Source: Rhodosorus marinus
Lineage: Eukaryota; Rhodophyta; Stylonematophyceae; Stylonematales; Stylonemataceae
Assembly: GCA_029953675.1 (NCBI GenBank)
Contig: JAMWBK010000001.1
Span: forward strand, 3,488,501-3,552,500
DNA: 64,000 nt
Direction of reading: 5' to 3'
Under the pieces are notes generated by a model. The model ran no database searches and was not told the DNA's origin. It saw only the letters and a list, made by a program, of their open reading frames with translations. Below are positions 31,207-41,507 of this stretch, piece by piece (positions within the stretch are counted from its first letter, which is position 1; each line of letters starts with the position of its first letter). A program made the position numbers and the translations under genes.

Positions 31207-34200
31207 ATGGGGATTGATCTGGGTGATGAAGGGTTTGATGTGTTGACTTGGGTGAACGGAAAGTTGCCTAGTCACGATTCTGAGAGTTTGCTGTTGGAGG
31301 TGAGGGAAGAATGGGAGGCGGCGCAAGGGGAGCTGTCTGCTGCGTTGAGTACGGCTCTGACTGCTGTTCCTCAGAGTGTGAAGGAGGCGGATCGCGTTAG
31401 GCAGATGGGGACGGGTTTGATGGATGGTGTCGATCGAGTGTCAACAAGGGTCGAGGGGGTGGAGACCGGTGCAGAGGAGGCTGTTGCAGCAATAGCAAAC
31501 GCAGATGCAGTCCTCCGAAGAGTTGAGAGGGCGCGGGATATGCTGGCGCGCGCTGCTGAGGTGGAAACTCTCACAGAAAGAATCGAAGTATGCAGACATA
31601 TTGAGTACACCCCTGCCAAAAAAAACTGCTTTGGTGAACTCAAAACACCTTAAAATTTTTTCACACTTGCAGGCGATCTTCGTCGGAGGTGACCTCCTCG
31701 CTGCTGCTGATTCAATCGCGAAAATGAGGGAGAATCTGGTGGCCCTCCAAGACGTCCCGGAAATCAATAGTAAGAAGGAAGCGCTCTACAATGCAGATAA
31801 GGTAAGTCTCAGATTCAATACTCTCCGTCCCTCCCCGTCTGCTATAGACCAGCCGTCCAGCATTGAGGCCATAGACAAGTACCCAATGTTACAGGGTCGC
31901 ACCTGCCATAAAAAGGCCACTGATACTATCCTGGCCAGGATGTCATCGATCATGCCAATGCCCCCGGGTGGATCTGGGCCACGAAAAGGAGCCACTGTTA
32001 CTATCCTAGGCAGGAAGTCATCGAACATGGCAATGTTCCGGGGTTGATACGGGCCACGAAAGGAGCCACTGTTACTATCCTGGCCATGATGTCATCGAGC
32101 ACGCCAATGTTCCGCTGTGGGACGGGCCACGACAGGAGCCAATGTTGCGACGCTGGCCAGGACGTCATCGAACATGCCAATGTTCCTTGATGTTGGGTGG
32201 TGGCGAATGTTTCTTTGTCGAGAACACGGGCCATACGTTACCCAATGTTCCGGGGTGGTATGGACCACGACAGGAGTCAATGTTACGACGCTGGCCAGGA
32301 CGTTATCGAACAGGCCAATGTTCCTTGATGTTGAGTTGTGTCGAATGTCGAGAAACACAGGCCATACGTTGCCCAATGTTCCATTTTGGTATGGACCACG
32401 AGAGGAGCCAATGTTACGACGCGGGCCAGGACGTCGTCGAACATGCCAATGTTCCTTGATGTTGGGTGGTGGCGAATGTTGCTTTGTCGAGAACACGGGT
32501 CATACGTTGCGCAATGTTCCGGGGTGGTATGGACCACGACAGGAGCCAATGTTACGACGCTGGCCAGGACGTCATCGAACAGGCCAATGTTCCTTGATGT
32601 TGAGTTGTGTCGAATGTCGAGAAACACAGCCCATACGACAGGAGCCAATGTTACGACGCGGGCCAGGACGCCATCAAACTCGCCAATGTTCCTTGATGTT
32701 GAGTGGTGGCGAATGTTTCTTTGTCGAGAGCACGGGCCATACGTTGCCCAATGTTCCAGGGTGGGACGGGCCACGCAGGAGCCACTGTTACTCCCCTGGC
32801 CAGGACGTCGTTGAACTGGCCCATGTTCCTCGATGAAGAGCGAGGGGTCGTTTGTTTGCTCCTTGGACGGGACAAGAACTGGCTGTAAACCAGTGAATGT
32901 TCGGATCTGTTGTTAGATGGCAAAACAGCAAAATTTGTGTTTCCTGAATTCGTGTTGTCTTCTTAACTCCGATGCAGAAACTGAACGCACTGGCGGAACC
33001 TCGACTGACGAACGCGCTTGAGTCTGAGAGCGTTACTGGAGCACAGTCTGCTCTTGAAATCTTCGAGAAATCGGGAAGAGAAGATGCGTTCATTAGTCTG
33101 TATGTGTCCACCAGGGGAGCCAAGGTGAGTTCCTACTTTGGAGTAGCTTGTGCTGGATTCAATTTCCACGACGAGTTGACGTTTTCTGCGAAATTTTTGT
33201 ACCGAGCACAGTTGAGAAAACGATGGAAAGAAATCATCGACGCTGGAGAAAAACGCCCAACAACAGCCTTCTACGAGGCGCTCTCGGTCGCTCTCGATCG
33301 TGAAGCAAGCTGGCTGCAAGAGGCACTTCCAAAGCTTCGGCAGTTGCTCATACCCGCACTCATTATTGAAGTAAGGAAATTATGCTATCAAACTCTACCT
33401 TGCGGTCCTCAATTTAGCTGAAGCTTCTGGTGCTTGGGCTAACCCTTCGACCTTGTCCTTCCGCGTAGGTCTTCACGCTCCTCGATCCGCCGATGAACCT
33501 CGAGCTACCCAAGTCACTCGATGTAAGTGGGTACCTCGCTCTGGAGACCGACGAAATGCTGCACAAGACCGGACTGCTTTCGGCTCACCTCGCGTTGTGG
33601 GTGACCGAGGCGTGCCTGTCTGGAGACGAATCCGGAAGACAAGTGGATCCGGAGCTGTTGGTCCAGGCTTGCGAGTGCCTCACCGCTCCGTTGAGAGCGT
33701 ATTTTGAAGCTTTTCCAGTCTTGGAGAGGACGTTTGCTACCCACCTTATGAATGAGTTTCCATGGAACGCCATTCAGAATCCGACCGTGAGTTAAAAGAC
33801 TGGTCAAGGCCGCATGATCGCGGCTTGTTGAGGCTCACCATATCTCGTATGGTTTTGTTTGTTGATTTGTTTCGCGGTGGGATAGTTGGAAGAGGCATCG
33901 AGACATATCAACGAGGCGAGCGCGCATCTCCTGAAAGCTGGAACCCAGGTCACGACGCGTTGCGTTGAGAGAACCAAAGGTGCTTTGCTGGGAGCGTCAT
34001 TTCATGCCCAGAACTCGGTCGCGATAAACTTCGCCTCGAGGGCTGTCAAGCTTATCAAAACCGCTCCGGCGTTCAAAGTCTCGTGAGTGATTCTCGTTCA
34101 AAACCCTTAGCGTCATTGCGCTCAGATCGTTCCTATTGAAAACAGAGTGATTACCACAAACCAGGGATTGGATCTCCGTACAGTCTTCGCTTTCACTGTT

Positions 34201-35398
34201 AACAAACGTCGCGTCGTTGGCGAGGTCCTGGGCGGAGATGAAGGATTCCTTCGCGACGGAGGCCATCATTTCTGCCATGCCGTTCATAGAAGCTGCTGCT
34301 GGAGTTAGCTCGGATGTAAGTTGCTAGAGGATAGAACGAAAACACTCCCAACCCTCCGCCGGCGCTGCTGACATCGTGAAATCGTTGCACCGCTCCGCAA
34401 CCCAGGAGGCGATGATACTAGCGGAGTTGATTCAGCTCCAATCCGATGCCGAGGTTGCGATTTTCTGGTCACTGGCAAGGGATGATGCTCTCAGAAAACG
34501 TGCAGTGGCCGCCCTCCAAACCTATGAAACGGCGGTTTCGGACAAGTCGGGAGGGGACCTCCGTACCCTGTTGCAGTTCTGCAAGGTAAGGGAAAAACCG
34601 CGTTTTCACCTGGCCCAAACCACGAGGGCTCTGACGCCCGTTCCTTGGATGCAAATTCGCAGGACCTTGTGTACGAATGCCTGTTCCTGAACATCCAAAA
34701 GGCGCTGAATACTTTGCCCAAAGTGCGTGATTGGGGTTCGGAGACCAAATCTGAGCACGAAGGCGGAGCTGAAGTCCCCGAGTTTTCGATTACGCCGATG
34801 GCGTACGCGACTGAAGTGGGAGAACATCTTCTGAAGATACCGCAACAACTGGAACCGTATATACCTGATGATGAGGACGCCATCCTCGCATTTCCGTCTT
34901 CAACGTCAGGTACTTGTGATCCCCTTGGCCGTTTGTAATACAGAAGTGGAATGCGGAGTTTTTTCTGAACCCCTAATGTCGTCGTCTTCGATTCTCCCAG
35001 AAGCCGATCTTGAGATGAACTTTGCCAGAAGGTGGATTGGAGCGATCGCAAATGGAGCAATGGAACTCTATCTGGAGAGGATCTTGAGGCTCCCAAAACT
35101 ATCCTCTAGTGGGGCCAGCCAACTTGCGGTGGATTTAGGTAATAATCGAAAGGGACAACAGTGAGCACAACACGATGTAACTGACGAATGCCCTCTGTCC
35201 GGATCTTTTGCTGTGAAAGACTACGTGTGCAGCGTGCTCAATGCATTGGGAGTGAGCATCTTAACGACTGTCTTGGGTGTTCGAACTGTTCTTGAGGCCG
35301 AAGATATTGAAAGTGCTGTCCACAGCATCGAGGATCCTAACTCGAAGAGCAGGGCCGCTAGAGTCGCAGGGATTCGGGGAGTTCCAGTTAGGATCTGA
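31207..35398 (+). CDS. COG7: COG7, conserved oligomeric Golgi complex subunit 7
   Basis: COG7 belongs to lobe B of the COG tethering complex, which captures vesicles recycling within the Golgi. Eleven exons: 31207-31587, 31673-31801, 32978-33124, 33212-33370, 33469-33786, 33886-34082, 34165-34315, 34406-34585, 34663-34909, 35001-35138, 35220-35398. All joins keep frame, giving 741 residues against about 770 in human. The N-terminus matches (FDVLTWVNGKL; long heptad helices; FVGGDLLAAADSIAKMRENL). LNALAEPRLTNAL and QLRKRWKEII-type segments follow. A C-terminal hallmark is FSITPMAYATEVGEHLLKIP then QQLEPYI, and DYVCSVLNALGV near the end. Intron 2 is 1176 bp and repeat-filled; the others are 76-99 bp. 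Exon 7 uses the acceptor at 34164, the only one that keeps the frame open. Confidence 0.93.
31895..32840 (+). repeat. Tandem repeat array inside COG7 intron 2
   Basis: From about 31895 to 32110 three units of roughly 75 bp share GGAGCCACTGTTACTATCCT, GTCATCGA-CATG and CAATGTTCC. From about 32110 to 32840 longer units of 131-139 bp take over, with GCCAATGTTCCTTGATGTTG starting near 32175, 32313, 32444, 32583 and 32682 (the fourth unit is shortened to 99 bp). Each long unit also has TTTGTCGAGAACACGGGCCA, CATACGTTGCCCAATGTTCC and GACGCTGGCCAGGACGTC. The array explains why this intron is about ten times longer than its neighbours. The stop-free frames seen across it are a by-product of the repeat. 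Confidence 0.9.
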
Positions 35399-35729
35399 TG
35401 CTGAAACCTCTTGGAGACGGGGCCTAGGGCAGCCGTGTGTATAGTGAATGGGTTGGTCGAGCTGGATTGCGGCCTAGTCGCGTGCTGGCTTAGAAGCCGG
35501 GGCTTGGGCTTGCCTGAGCTTTCTTGAGCTTTCTTTGATGTTTTTCTTGACAATGCTTCAAACGGCAAGCTTTCTGGTTTTCTAAAGCGAAATGAATGAT
35601 TTAATTTAGATGTGAGCTACTGGGGATTTTTTTTTTCCCTCGGGTAGCACCTGTTACTTTGCAGAGTTAGAAAACTGTGGTATACATCACAACGTTGCAA
35701 GCCAGAGCTACAACCTTGCAGCAAAAAAT

Positions 35730-36338
35730 TCATACTTCGACAGATTTCAGAATGGTGTCCTCGTCCTCTGGAAATTTGGGGATTGTCGATATGTAGATCC
35801 CAGGTATCAAGACGACGAACGCGAGAACCAACACTCTGAACGATGGTGACATTGACTCCAGAGCAGGGGCAAAAAGGGTGATCCCAAACAATGCCCCCAC
35901 AAGGTACGTTACCAACGAAATTGTCATAGAGGCCCAGGAGTGCTCAATCATCCATAGCAAAAGCATCGTCATGAATATCACATACAGTGCCCCAGACGCC
36001 ATGTTCAAAAGAGTCACCCCCACAACCTCCATCTTACATCCATCATCAGTGAGGGTTAAAATCAACGTGCCCGCAGTCAACGCCACGAAACACAAAATCG
36101 AAATCGCCCGAAGCCTCTTGTGCAAGAACGAGGTCGCCATCCACCCCGTCAACACGCCGACGGCCGTCGATCCCCCTTTCAAATGCATCGGGAGCACACA
36201 GCTCGCCGATACAGCCACCGGTACCGAGCAAAGGAACATGGCAATCACAGCACACACCCCAACCTCCACCTCGACATTCCCATCGCCCCTCTTACCCTTC
36301 ACCCCATCCTCCATCATCTCAATACTCACCTTCCCCAT
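35730..36338 (-). CDS. Six-span membrane protein, half-MFS size, unidentified
   Basis: A single exon of 202 residues starts at the ATG at 36338 (the longer frame begins with TTG). After about 25 charged residues come six hydrophobic stretches: VGVCAVIAMFLCSVPVAVSA, STAVGVLTGWMATSFL, ISILCFVALTAGTLILTL, VVGVTLLNMASGALYVIFMT, ISLVTYLVGALFGITLFA and LVLAFVVLIPGIYIS. A GWMATSFLHKRLRA loop resembles the basic cytosolic loop of major facilitator transporters. Six spans would be one half of a 12-span MFS protein, so it may be a half-size transporter, a truncated gene or an unrelated family. It ends convergently with COG7, 331 bp apart. Function unknown. Confidence 0.6.
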   Translation of the reverse strand: MGKVSIEMMEDGVKGKRGDGNVEVEVGVCAVIAMFLCSVPVAVSASCVLPMHLKGGSTAVGVLTGWMATSFLHKRLRAISILCFVALTAGTLILTLTDDGCKMEVVGVTLLNMASGALYVIFMTMLLLWMIEHSWASMTISLVTYLVGALFGITLFAPALESMSPSFRVLVLAFVVLIPGIYISTIPKFPEDEDTILKSVEV

Positions 36339-38059
36339 CTCTCCTCCCCCCCTCCCCTTCCCCACAAAACAACAACACCCAACCAAAAACAAACCAACTC
36401 TACATCAACATTAGCCCCCTCATACTACTCATCTCTTTCCAATCCCTCCTCTTCCCTCCCCCCCTCAACACTCCCTCCCTCCATCCAGCACCTACTCATC
36501 ATCCCCAAACTTTTCACTTAATATGCTCTCCAAACCCCTTTCGAGTCTGCACCCGTCATGACAGAAAACGCCAACCTACATCCCATCATGACAGAAAACG
36601 GCCAAACACAACAAAATTTCACCGTAGCCAACGAAAAACTTACAAAAGTCGACCCCCAAATCGAAAAGTTTCTTTTAAAAAAAGACAGATCCGAAAAACT
36701 GCGATACAAACTATTTTCCCCGCATTAAAAACTACTTAAAAACAAGTTCCATCCCATTCCGCCCTATTGTCGGAAACGTCAAACCATATACTATGAAATC
36801 ATTAAAAAAGGACATGCCTAAAAAAATCCACCACAAAAAATGAAAAAGTAGTTTTCATTTGTTTTTAATTAAAAACGAAATTTTGCAAGGGGCGGGAAAG
36901 GAGAGGATAATTTATAGTATAAAACAGTATTGTAAAAAAGAGGACACCGTTGGGGTTGTTGTTTTTGTGAAATTATTTTGTGTTCTGAAGGGTTTGGGTG
37001 TTTTATAAAAATATTTTTGGAGTAGGGTAAATTTTTAGCGAATAGGAGTACTCCGCGTAATCTAAACCGATGACAGGAGACGTCAAGATAATTTTTTTTC
37101 TCGGAAAATTGGTTGGGTCTGGTGGTTGTTGTTTTTTCTTCTCTTTTTTAAAGTTGTTGGGAATCCGTGCAAAAAAAAGTATTCTGTTTTCTTTTCCTTT
37201 TTTTTTTTTTTCTTGTTTAGCTTAGCAACAACCGGTTTTTCGTTGTGGTAGATACCAAACAAGAAACATTCAATGTTTGCACCCCCCCGGTTTGCCATGT
37301 TCGTACACCCTTAAAATATGCTCTGAAATATTCATATTTATACTTTTGATTTATTTAGGGCCGTCGGAAGAAGGGGGGGTTAAGAGAAGAGCGAATTTCT
37401 ATGGCGCTATGGGGGGTTCCGGTGCAAATGAGCAAATATTTGGAACGGAAGGAGGAGGGAGGGGGGGGGGAAGGATAAGTATTACAGGGCAGAAACTAGC
37501 TCTATATTTACTAAAAACAATTCTTATAGAAATAAAAAGCCCGTCATAGAGACGGGGTAGAGTTTTACGTAATGGCAGGATATCGATTTTTGATGTTGTT
37601 TTTGGAGAGTGTCATGTTTCGTCACATTTAAATACGTTGCAACAAGGGTTTGAGCTGTAATCTAGGTAGATATTTCTAATTTGGAGAAATCTATTTGTAA
37701 ATTTAGCTCATACCCAATTTCATAGAAGGTTTTACTTAGCTTCGCGTTCGATAGCGAGGTGTAGAAAATCATTTTTATGGTTCCCCTCCATTTACCGTTC
37801 AAAACAGGTCAGGACACGCGAGGACTCAGTAGGAACTGCTAGATGCTCGCGGTACCTGGCGGTCGATAGGAAGGATCTTCATCCTCGCATGGGAGATATT
37901 AGAGGATGAGGAGGAATCGGGATGTTGAGGTTGATATTGAGGGGAACTCTACAGCAGGAGCTGAAAGAAAAAAAATCGCGAGGGGGAATAAAAAGACTGT
38001 GCACGGCGAAGATCGGGAACCACCAACATCAAAGCAGTGTTCATACGCCACAGCAAGAA

Positions 38060-38170
38060 GCTTAGAAACGGGTAAACAACGAGGACCGGTCAGACGGTCA
38101 GGGCGTTCGCGGAACAATTTCCGAAGCCAACGAGAACCAACGGAATCCATAAACCCAAAGCACTCAATGA
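38060..38170 (-). repeat. Dispersed repeat family, partial copy
   Basis: In reverse complement this reads CCGGTCATTGAGTGCTTTGG, then GTTGGTTCTCGTTGGCTTCG, which parallels the middle part of the copies at 20990-21050 and 53155-53225. The right end of the family is missing here. Confidence 0.45.
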
Positions 38171-38329
38171 CCGGCCGATGAGCTAGAGCGTAAACACGAT
38201 GCCTGGGGAAGACAAACCCCTCCCATATTTCAACTCCTTGCAACGTCTCATGCTGGCAAGCTGCAAATCCACAGCGCTCTCCCGAAAAGGTGTTACGTTA
38301 GGGGTTACGTACCGCAGAAGCTAAGGTCC

Positions 38330-38545
38330 GGGAGAGTGAGTTCAAGGAACTCATCCTCATCCGTTGATTCAGAGCCTAACTACCCTGACAAGCGAGAAAC
38401 AGGACACTGATGACGGGCGCGCCCAACAGTAAAGCAGCGTTTGAACGCAAGAGAGTCAATGGCAGCTCCGTGAGGAGCCTATCAAGACGCCCTGGGGTCG
38501 CTACGAAAGAAAGCACGAAGCCAACTCGCGCTCCGTATCAGCGGC
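38330..38545 (-). repeat. Dispersed repeat family, copy C (reverse orientation)
   Basis: The reverse complement carries GTTGGCTTCGTGCTTTCTTT, CGTAGCGACCCCAGGGCGTC, CTCCTCACGGAGCTGCC, AAACGCTGCTTTACTGTTGG, CATCAGTGTCCTGTTTCTC and TTAGGCTCTGAATCAACGG. Block order agrees with copies A and B. Confidence 0.7.
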
Positions 38546-38775
38546 GGACTGTCCACCAGATCTCTGGCAATGGCCGACTCCTGATCCGAGGAACATGAGT
38601 TGCTATATTTACCCTGGTGGCATCTCCCCCATATCATGTCAACATCAACATCCGGATTGCTTCCGAAGCGGTCCTCCTATGCTGCTGTGTTGTATCGGCG
38701 TGAGGCAGATTAGCATGTCCTGCTCGTTGGGCAGAGCTACTCAGGAACTGGTGGAGTACGCCAAACAGAATACCG

Positions 38776-39663
38776 ATGATGCTCCTGTGGGAGGTGAGAA
38801 GTGATCCTCCCTATGACCCGCTCAGCTGCGAGTGCCCTGGAACTCGGCAGATCCAAAGGACGCATAGGTTCTACCTGCTACCTCCTTCCAGGCTTGTTCA
38901 GTACCTCCACCGTCACAACCTTGTTAGAGGTCGTCTGCTTCTCACACTGAAGCCCTGTCTCTTCTCCAGCGCCCTCCTCACGAGCTACTGGATTGATAGT
39001 CTGTCATTGGTCGAGAGAGGATTGCACGTAGCCCCCCTAGGCGGAGTCCGAAGTAGAAGATACCTTACCAGGTTGCGGCAGGCATTAAGACCATGGATAA
39101 CAATTGCTTTGCCCTTATTTCTCCGAGAACCGATGCCCTCTCGCCTACTGATCACTGCCATTGATGAGCTTCGAAAATTTTCAACGTACATTCGATTTTC
39201 GATCTTCGGAGGCTTTCTAGTCCTACGAGTCTGGTATGACCACGCAAAGAACACCCGAGGGGCCTGCGTTCAAACCCGAGTAATAGGGAGACCAGCGATT
39301 GAGCTGTTGAGGGCCCACCAAATCCTACAAGTCGAATCCGTTAACCCGAATATCTCCAGGGACAATTCCTATCTCTTCAAAAAAACTCTGACGGACTATA
39401 ACTATACAATCTTGGGACGCGGCCCCACAGACAGGTGCAGTATTAGGAGCCAGGCCCTTGGTGGACAAAAAAGCCGAGAAATAACGATAGGACGGTCTCG
39501 AAAGCACTCAGCATCGACGCAACTGCCATCGCTGTCCAAAGACCAAGTGATACAGAGCGATGGTTCAGGTGGTGATAGTATACTGTTGAGGTACCGACGA
39601 CTCTCGCAGGGCCAAGCCAGCCGTGACGGTAGGCTAAAAGAAGAAGAAAAAAGCCCTAGATAG
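38776..39663 (+). CDS. Orphan 295-codon open frame, doubtful
   Basis: An uninterrupted ATG-to-TAG frame of 888 bp lies in repeat-rich DNA. Its length is more than chance would readily give in one gap of this base composition, but nothing in it matches a family I know. It is rich in Arg, Leu and Ser, with no clear domain; a mid part reads AIDELRKFSTYIRFSIFGGF. Its last codons run into the left end of the MITE-like element at 39618. It could be a decayed transposon gene or a chance frame. Codon use and expression would decide. Confidence 0.2.
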   Translation: MMLLWEVRSDPPYDPLSCECPGTRQIQRTHRFYLLPPSRLVQYLHRHNLVRGRLLLTLKPCLFSSALLTSYWIDSLSLVERGLHVAPLGGVRSRRYLTRLRQALRPWITIALPLFLREPMPSRLLITAIDELRKFSTYIRFSIFGGFLVLRVWYDHAKNTRGACVQTRVIGRPAIELLRAHQILQVESVNPNISRDNSYLFKKTLTDYNYTILGRGPTDRCSIRSQALGGQKSREITIGRSRKHSASTQLPSLSKDQVIQSDGSGGDSILLRYRRLSQGQASRDGRLKEEEKSPR

Positions 39664-40255
39664 TCTAGGTCATCTGGGGCTTTGATCAGTCACAAATCCA
39701 CCTTCTCGCTCGTTCAAGTCTGGCATCTTTCAGACTACCATCACGGCTACCAGGATTCTGGTAAGGTGAGTCTTCTTCACCATTGAGCTTCAAGCTCATG
39801 GACACATCCCAGCGCACAAGTTGGGATGGATTGGCTAGGGAAGACTGGCTTGGTTGGCAGGGCAGGCGAGCTGAATGAGCAGAAGATTGGAGTTATTGAC
39901 CAACGCAGAAGGAAAATCTTCCTTGTAGCCGTGACGGTAGTCTGAAAAGCCCTAGATAAGCTAGATTATCTGGGGCTTTCTTCAGACACAAATCTACATT
40001 CTGGCTCGTTCAAGTCTGGCTATCTTTCAGACTACCGTCACGACTACCAGGATTCTGGCAAGGTGAGTCTTCTTCACCATTGAGCTTCAAGCCGGTACAA
40101 ACACCTGCTATGCAGCCCCGCTGTTAATTCTCCATCACCTTTTGTCCGTGATAGACACCAAGCAGGCTACATGTTGAGGGGTCAGATAGGGAAGACTGGC
40201 TAGGTGGGCGGGAGAGTTGAATGACCAGAAGGATTGGAGCTATTGACCGATGAAG
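39618..40255 (+). mobile_element. MITE-like palindromic element in a tandem duplication
   Basis: Copy 2 (39925-40047, 123 bp) begins GTAGCCGTGACGGTAGTCTG and ends with its near-perfect inverse CAGACTACCGTCACGACTAC. Inside, AGCCCTAGATA and TATCTGGGGCT form a second hairpin. Copy 1 (39618-39751) has the same ends but a less perfect left arm. Downstream of each copy is the same flank (CAGGATTCTGGTAAGGTGAG, TCTTCTTCACCATTGAGCTT) and then GGGAAGACTGGCT and GGAG-TATTGACC, so the element and about 180 bp of flank were duplicated together. No transposase is inside. Confidence 0.7.
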
Positions 40256-40454
40256 CAAGAAACTCGAGATCTTGTATTGTAGGAATACTGCCGCTGGGTT
40301 TTGGTACCTTTTTGTGACTGTTGAGCACCGCTTCCACGCTCTTGGGAGCATTGTGTTTAGATCCCCTAGAAGTTGAGGAGAGAGGCTGAAGTAGAGGTAG
40401 GAGATCGGTTGGCGCTGTTTTTCCCTGGACTAGTGGGAGTTTTTGTAAGACGGA

Positions 40455-40795
40455 ATGGGAAAGGATTGTTCTTTAGTACTTCAGGACGTGGTGCAATGTT
40501 TATCTGACTCGGACTGTGTTAAGAACCATCCGAATAGAAAGACTGCGTTGAAAGATTGTGCCGGGTCCAGAAAGGGCGATGTGCCAAGCAGATGCTTTGA
40601 GATGATGGATCTCTACAATCAGTGCTGGACCACGAATGTATGACAATGCTGTTGTTCCGAACCCTTTAAAATTAGCTGTTTCTGACCTGATTGTACGCTT
40701 TTCTTCCCCTGAAGGTTGACCCTCGGAGAAGGATCAGAGGGCCGCCAAACTTTGACGCCTCACTGTCGTCGGGTGTGAGGACTGAGGACGATTGA
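40455..40795 (+). CDS. COA5/PET191, mitochondrial cytochrome c oxidase assembly factor (twin CX9C)
   Basis: Exons 40455-40637 and 40715-40795 encode 87 residues; yeast Pet191 has 108 and human COA5 74. These proteins reside in the intermembrane space and are needed to assemble complex IV. There is no presequence, as expected for Mia40-imported proteins. The twin CX9C motifs are CSLVLQDVVQC (residues 5-15) and CFEMMDLYNQC, with extra family cysteines in LSDSDCV and LKDC. The basic tail VDPRRRIRGPPNF corresponds to the family's R-RFRG end. The 77-bp intron lies just after the second motif in phase 0. Confidence 0.85.
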
Positions 40796-40959
40796 AGTTT
40801 TCCTCCTGGTCTTGATTATGTCACAGTCCCATGTACAGCTCAAAATTGATGAAAGCGGGACGTGCGATGGTTTGCTAACCGCACGCTAAGTGTTGATTAT
40901 AGTATACGTTTGTTCGATAAAAAAACAATGCAAAGTAAGGGCCGGGGGCTGGTAAAAGG

Positions 40960-41507
40960 CTACTTGGGTTGAATGACGTTCCGCTGTTTGGCCTGGGCTG
41001 CTGCCTCATTCTCGGCAATGTCGTCCAAGCCCTTCTGCAAGTCCTTTATGGTGTTATCCACGACCTTGCTCATCGGCTCCGGGATATCTTGCTGGCCTCC
41101 GAAGTTAACGATCTCGTAAGCTGGGATTTTGTGGTCGGCGATCGACTCGGCTTTCCTGTTGACGGTCAGGATTTTACGGGTGTTATCAGTTACTCAGTCC
41201 ACATTGAACTCATGAACAACGTGAGACAAAACAATTACGGTTCCACCTACTTGTCGATGCCAACATTGATTTCGTGAATCTGCTGATCGATCCACCTTCC
41301 GAACTCCTTAGCATGGCTCTCACTTGCATGGGTCGAGACCGCCTGGTCGCTCGACTCCTTGTGATGCGTGGACATTTGCTCCTGAGTCTGCTTCAGCTTG
41401 TTAACCAGGCCCACCCTCGCATCATTCAGATAGTTCGCGACGGGGAAAGGATAGCTGATCTTCTCATCCTTACTCGTAGTAGTAACCTTGTTAGTAGTAG
41501 CCGCCAT
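40960..41507 (-). CDS. Conserved-looking small soluble protein, unidentified
   Basis: Exons 41507-41251 and 41155-40960 join in phase 2 across 95 bp, giving 150 residues. The N-terminus MAATTNKVTTTSKDEKISYP has no targeting signal I recognise. The body is helical and charged: FPVANYLNDARVGLVNKLKQ, then EFGRWIDQQIHEINVGIDK, then VVDNTIKDLQKGLDDIAENE and an Ala/Gln tail. A short Pro/Tyr segment (HKIPAYEIVNFGGQ) sits in the middle. The clean intron and the amphipathic helices argue for a real gene. I cannot assign a family. It is convergent with COA5, 164 bp apart. Confidence 0.6.

Larger units (their letters stand above)
36339..40454. other. Long intergenic region rich in repeats
   Basis: AT-rich and homopolymer-rich from 36.4 to 37.7 kb, with poly-A and poly-T runs. 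From 38.0 kb it contains minus-strand copies of the dispersed repeat (38060-38170 and 38330-38545), an orphan open frame (38776-39663) and a duplicated MITE-like element (39618-40255). Confidence 0.45.

Noticed and set aside
32092-32836. Long open frames of 134-239 codons on both strands inside COG7 intron 2
   Set aside because: They arise from the tandem repeat unit being free of stops in several frames, and COG7 splices cleanly around them.
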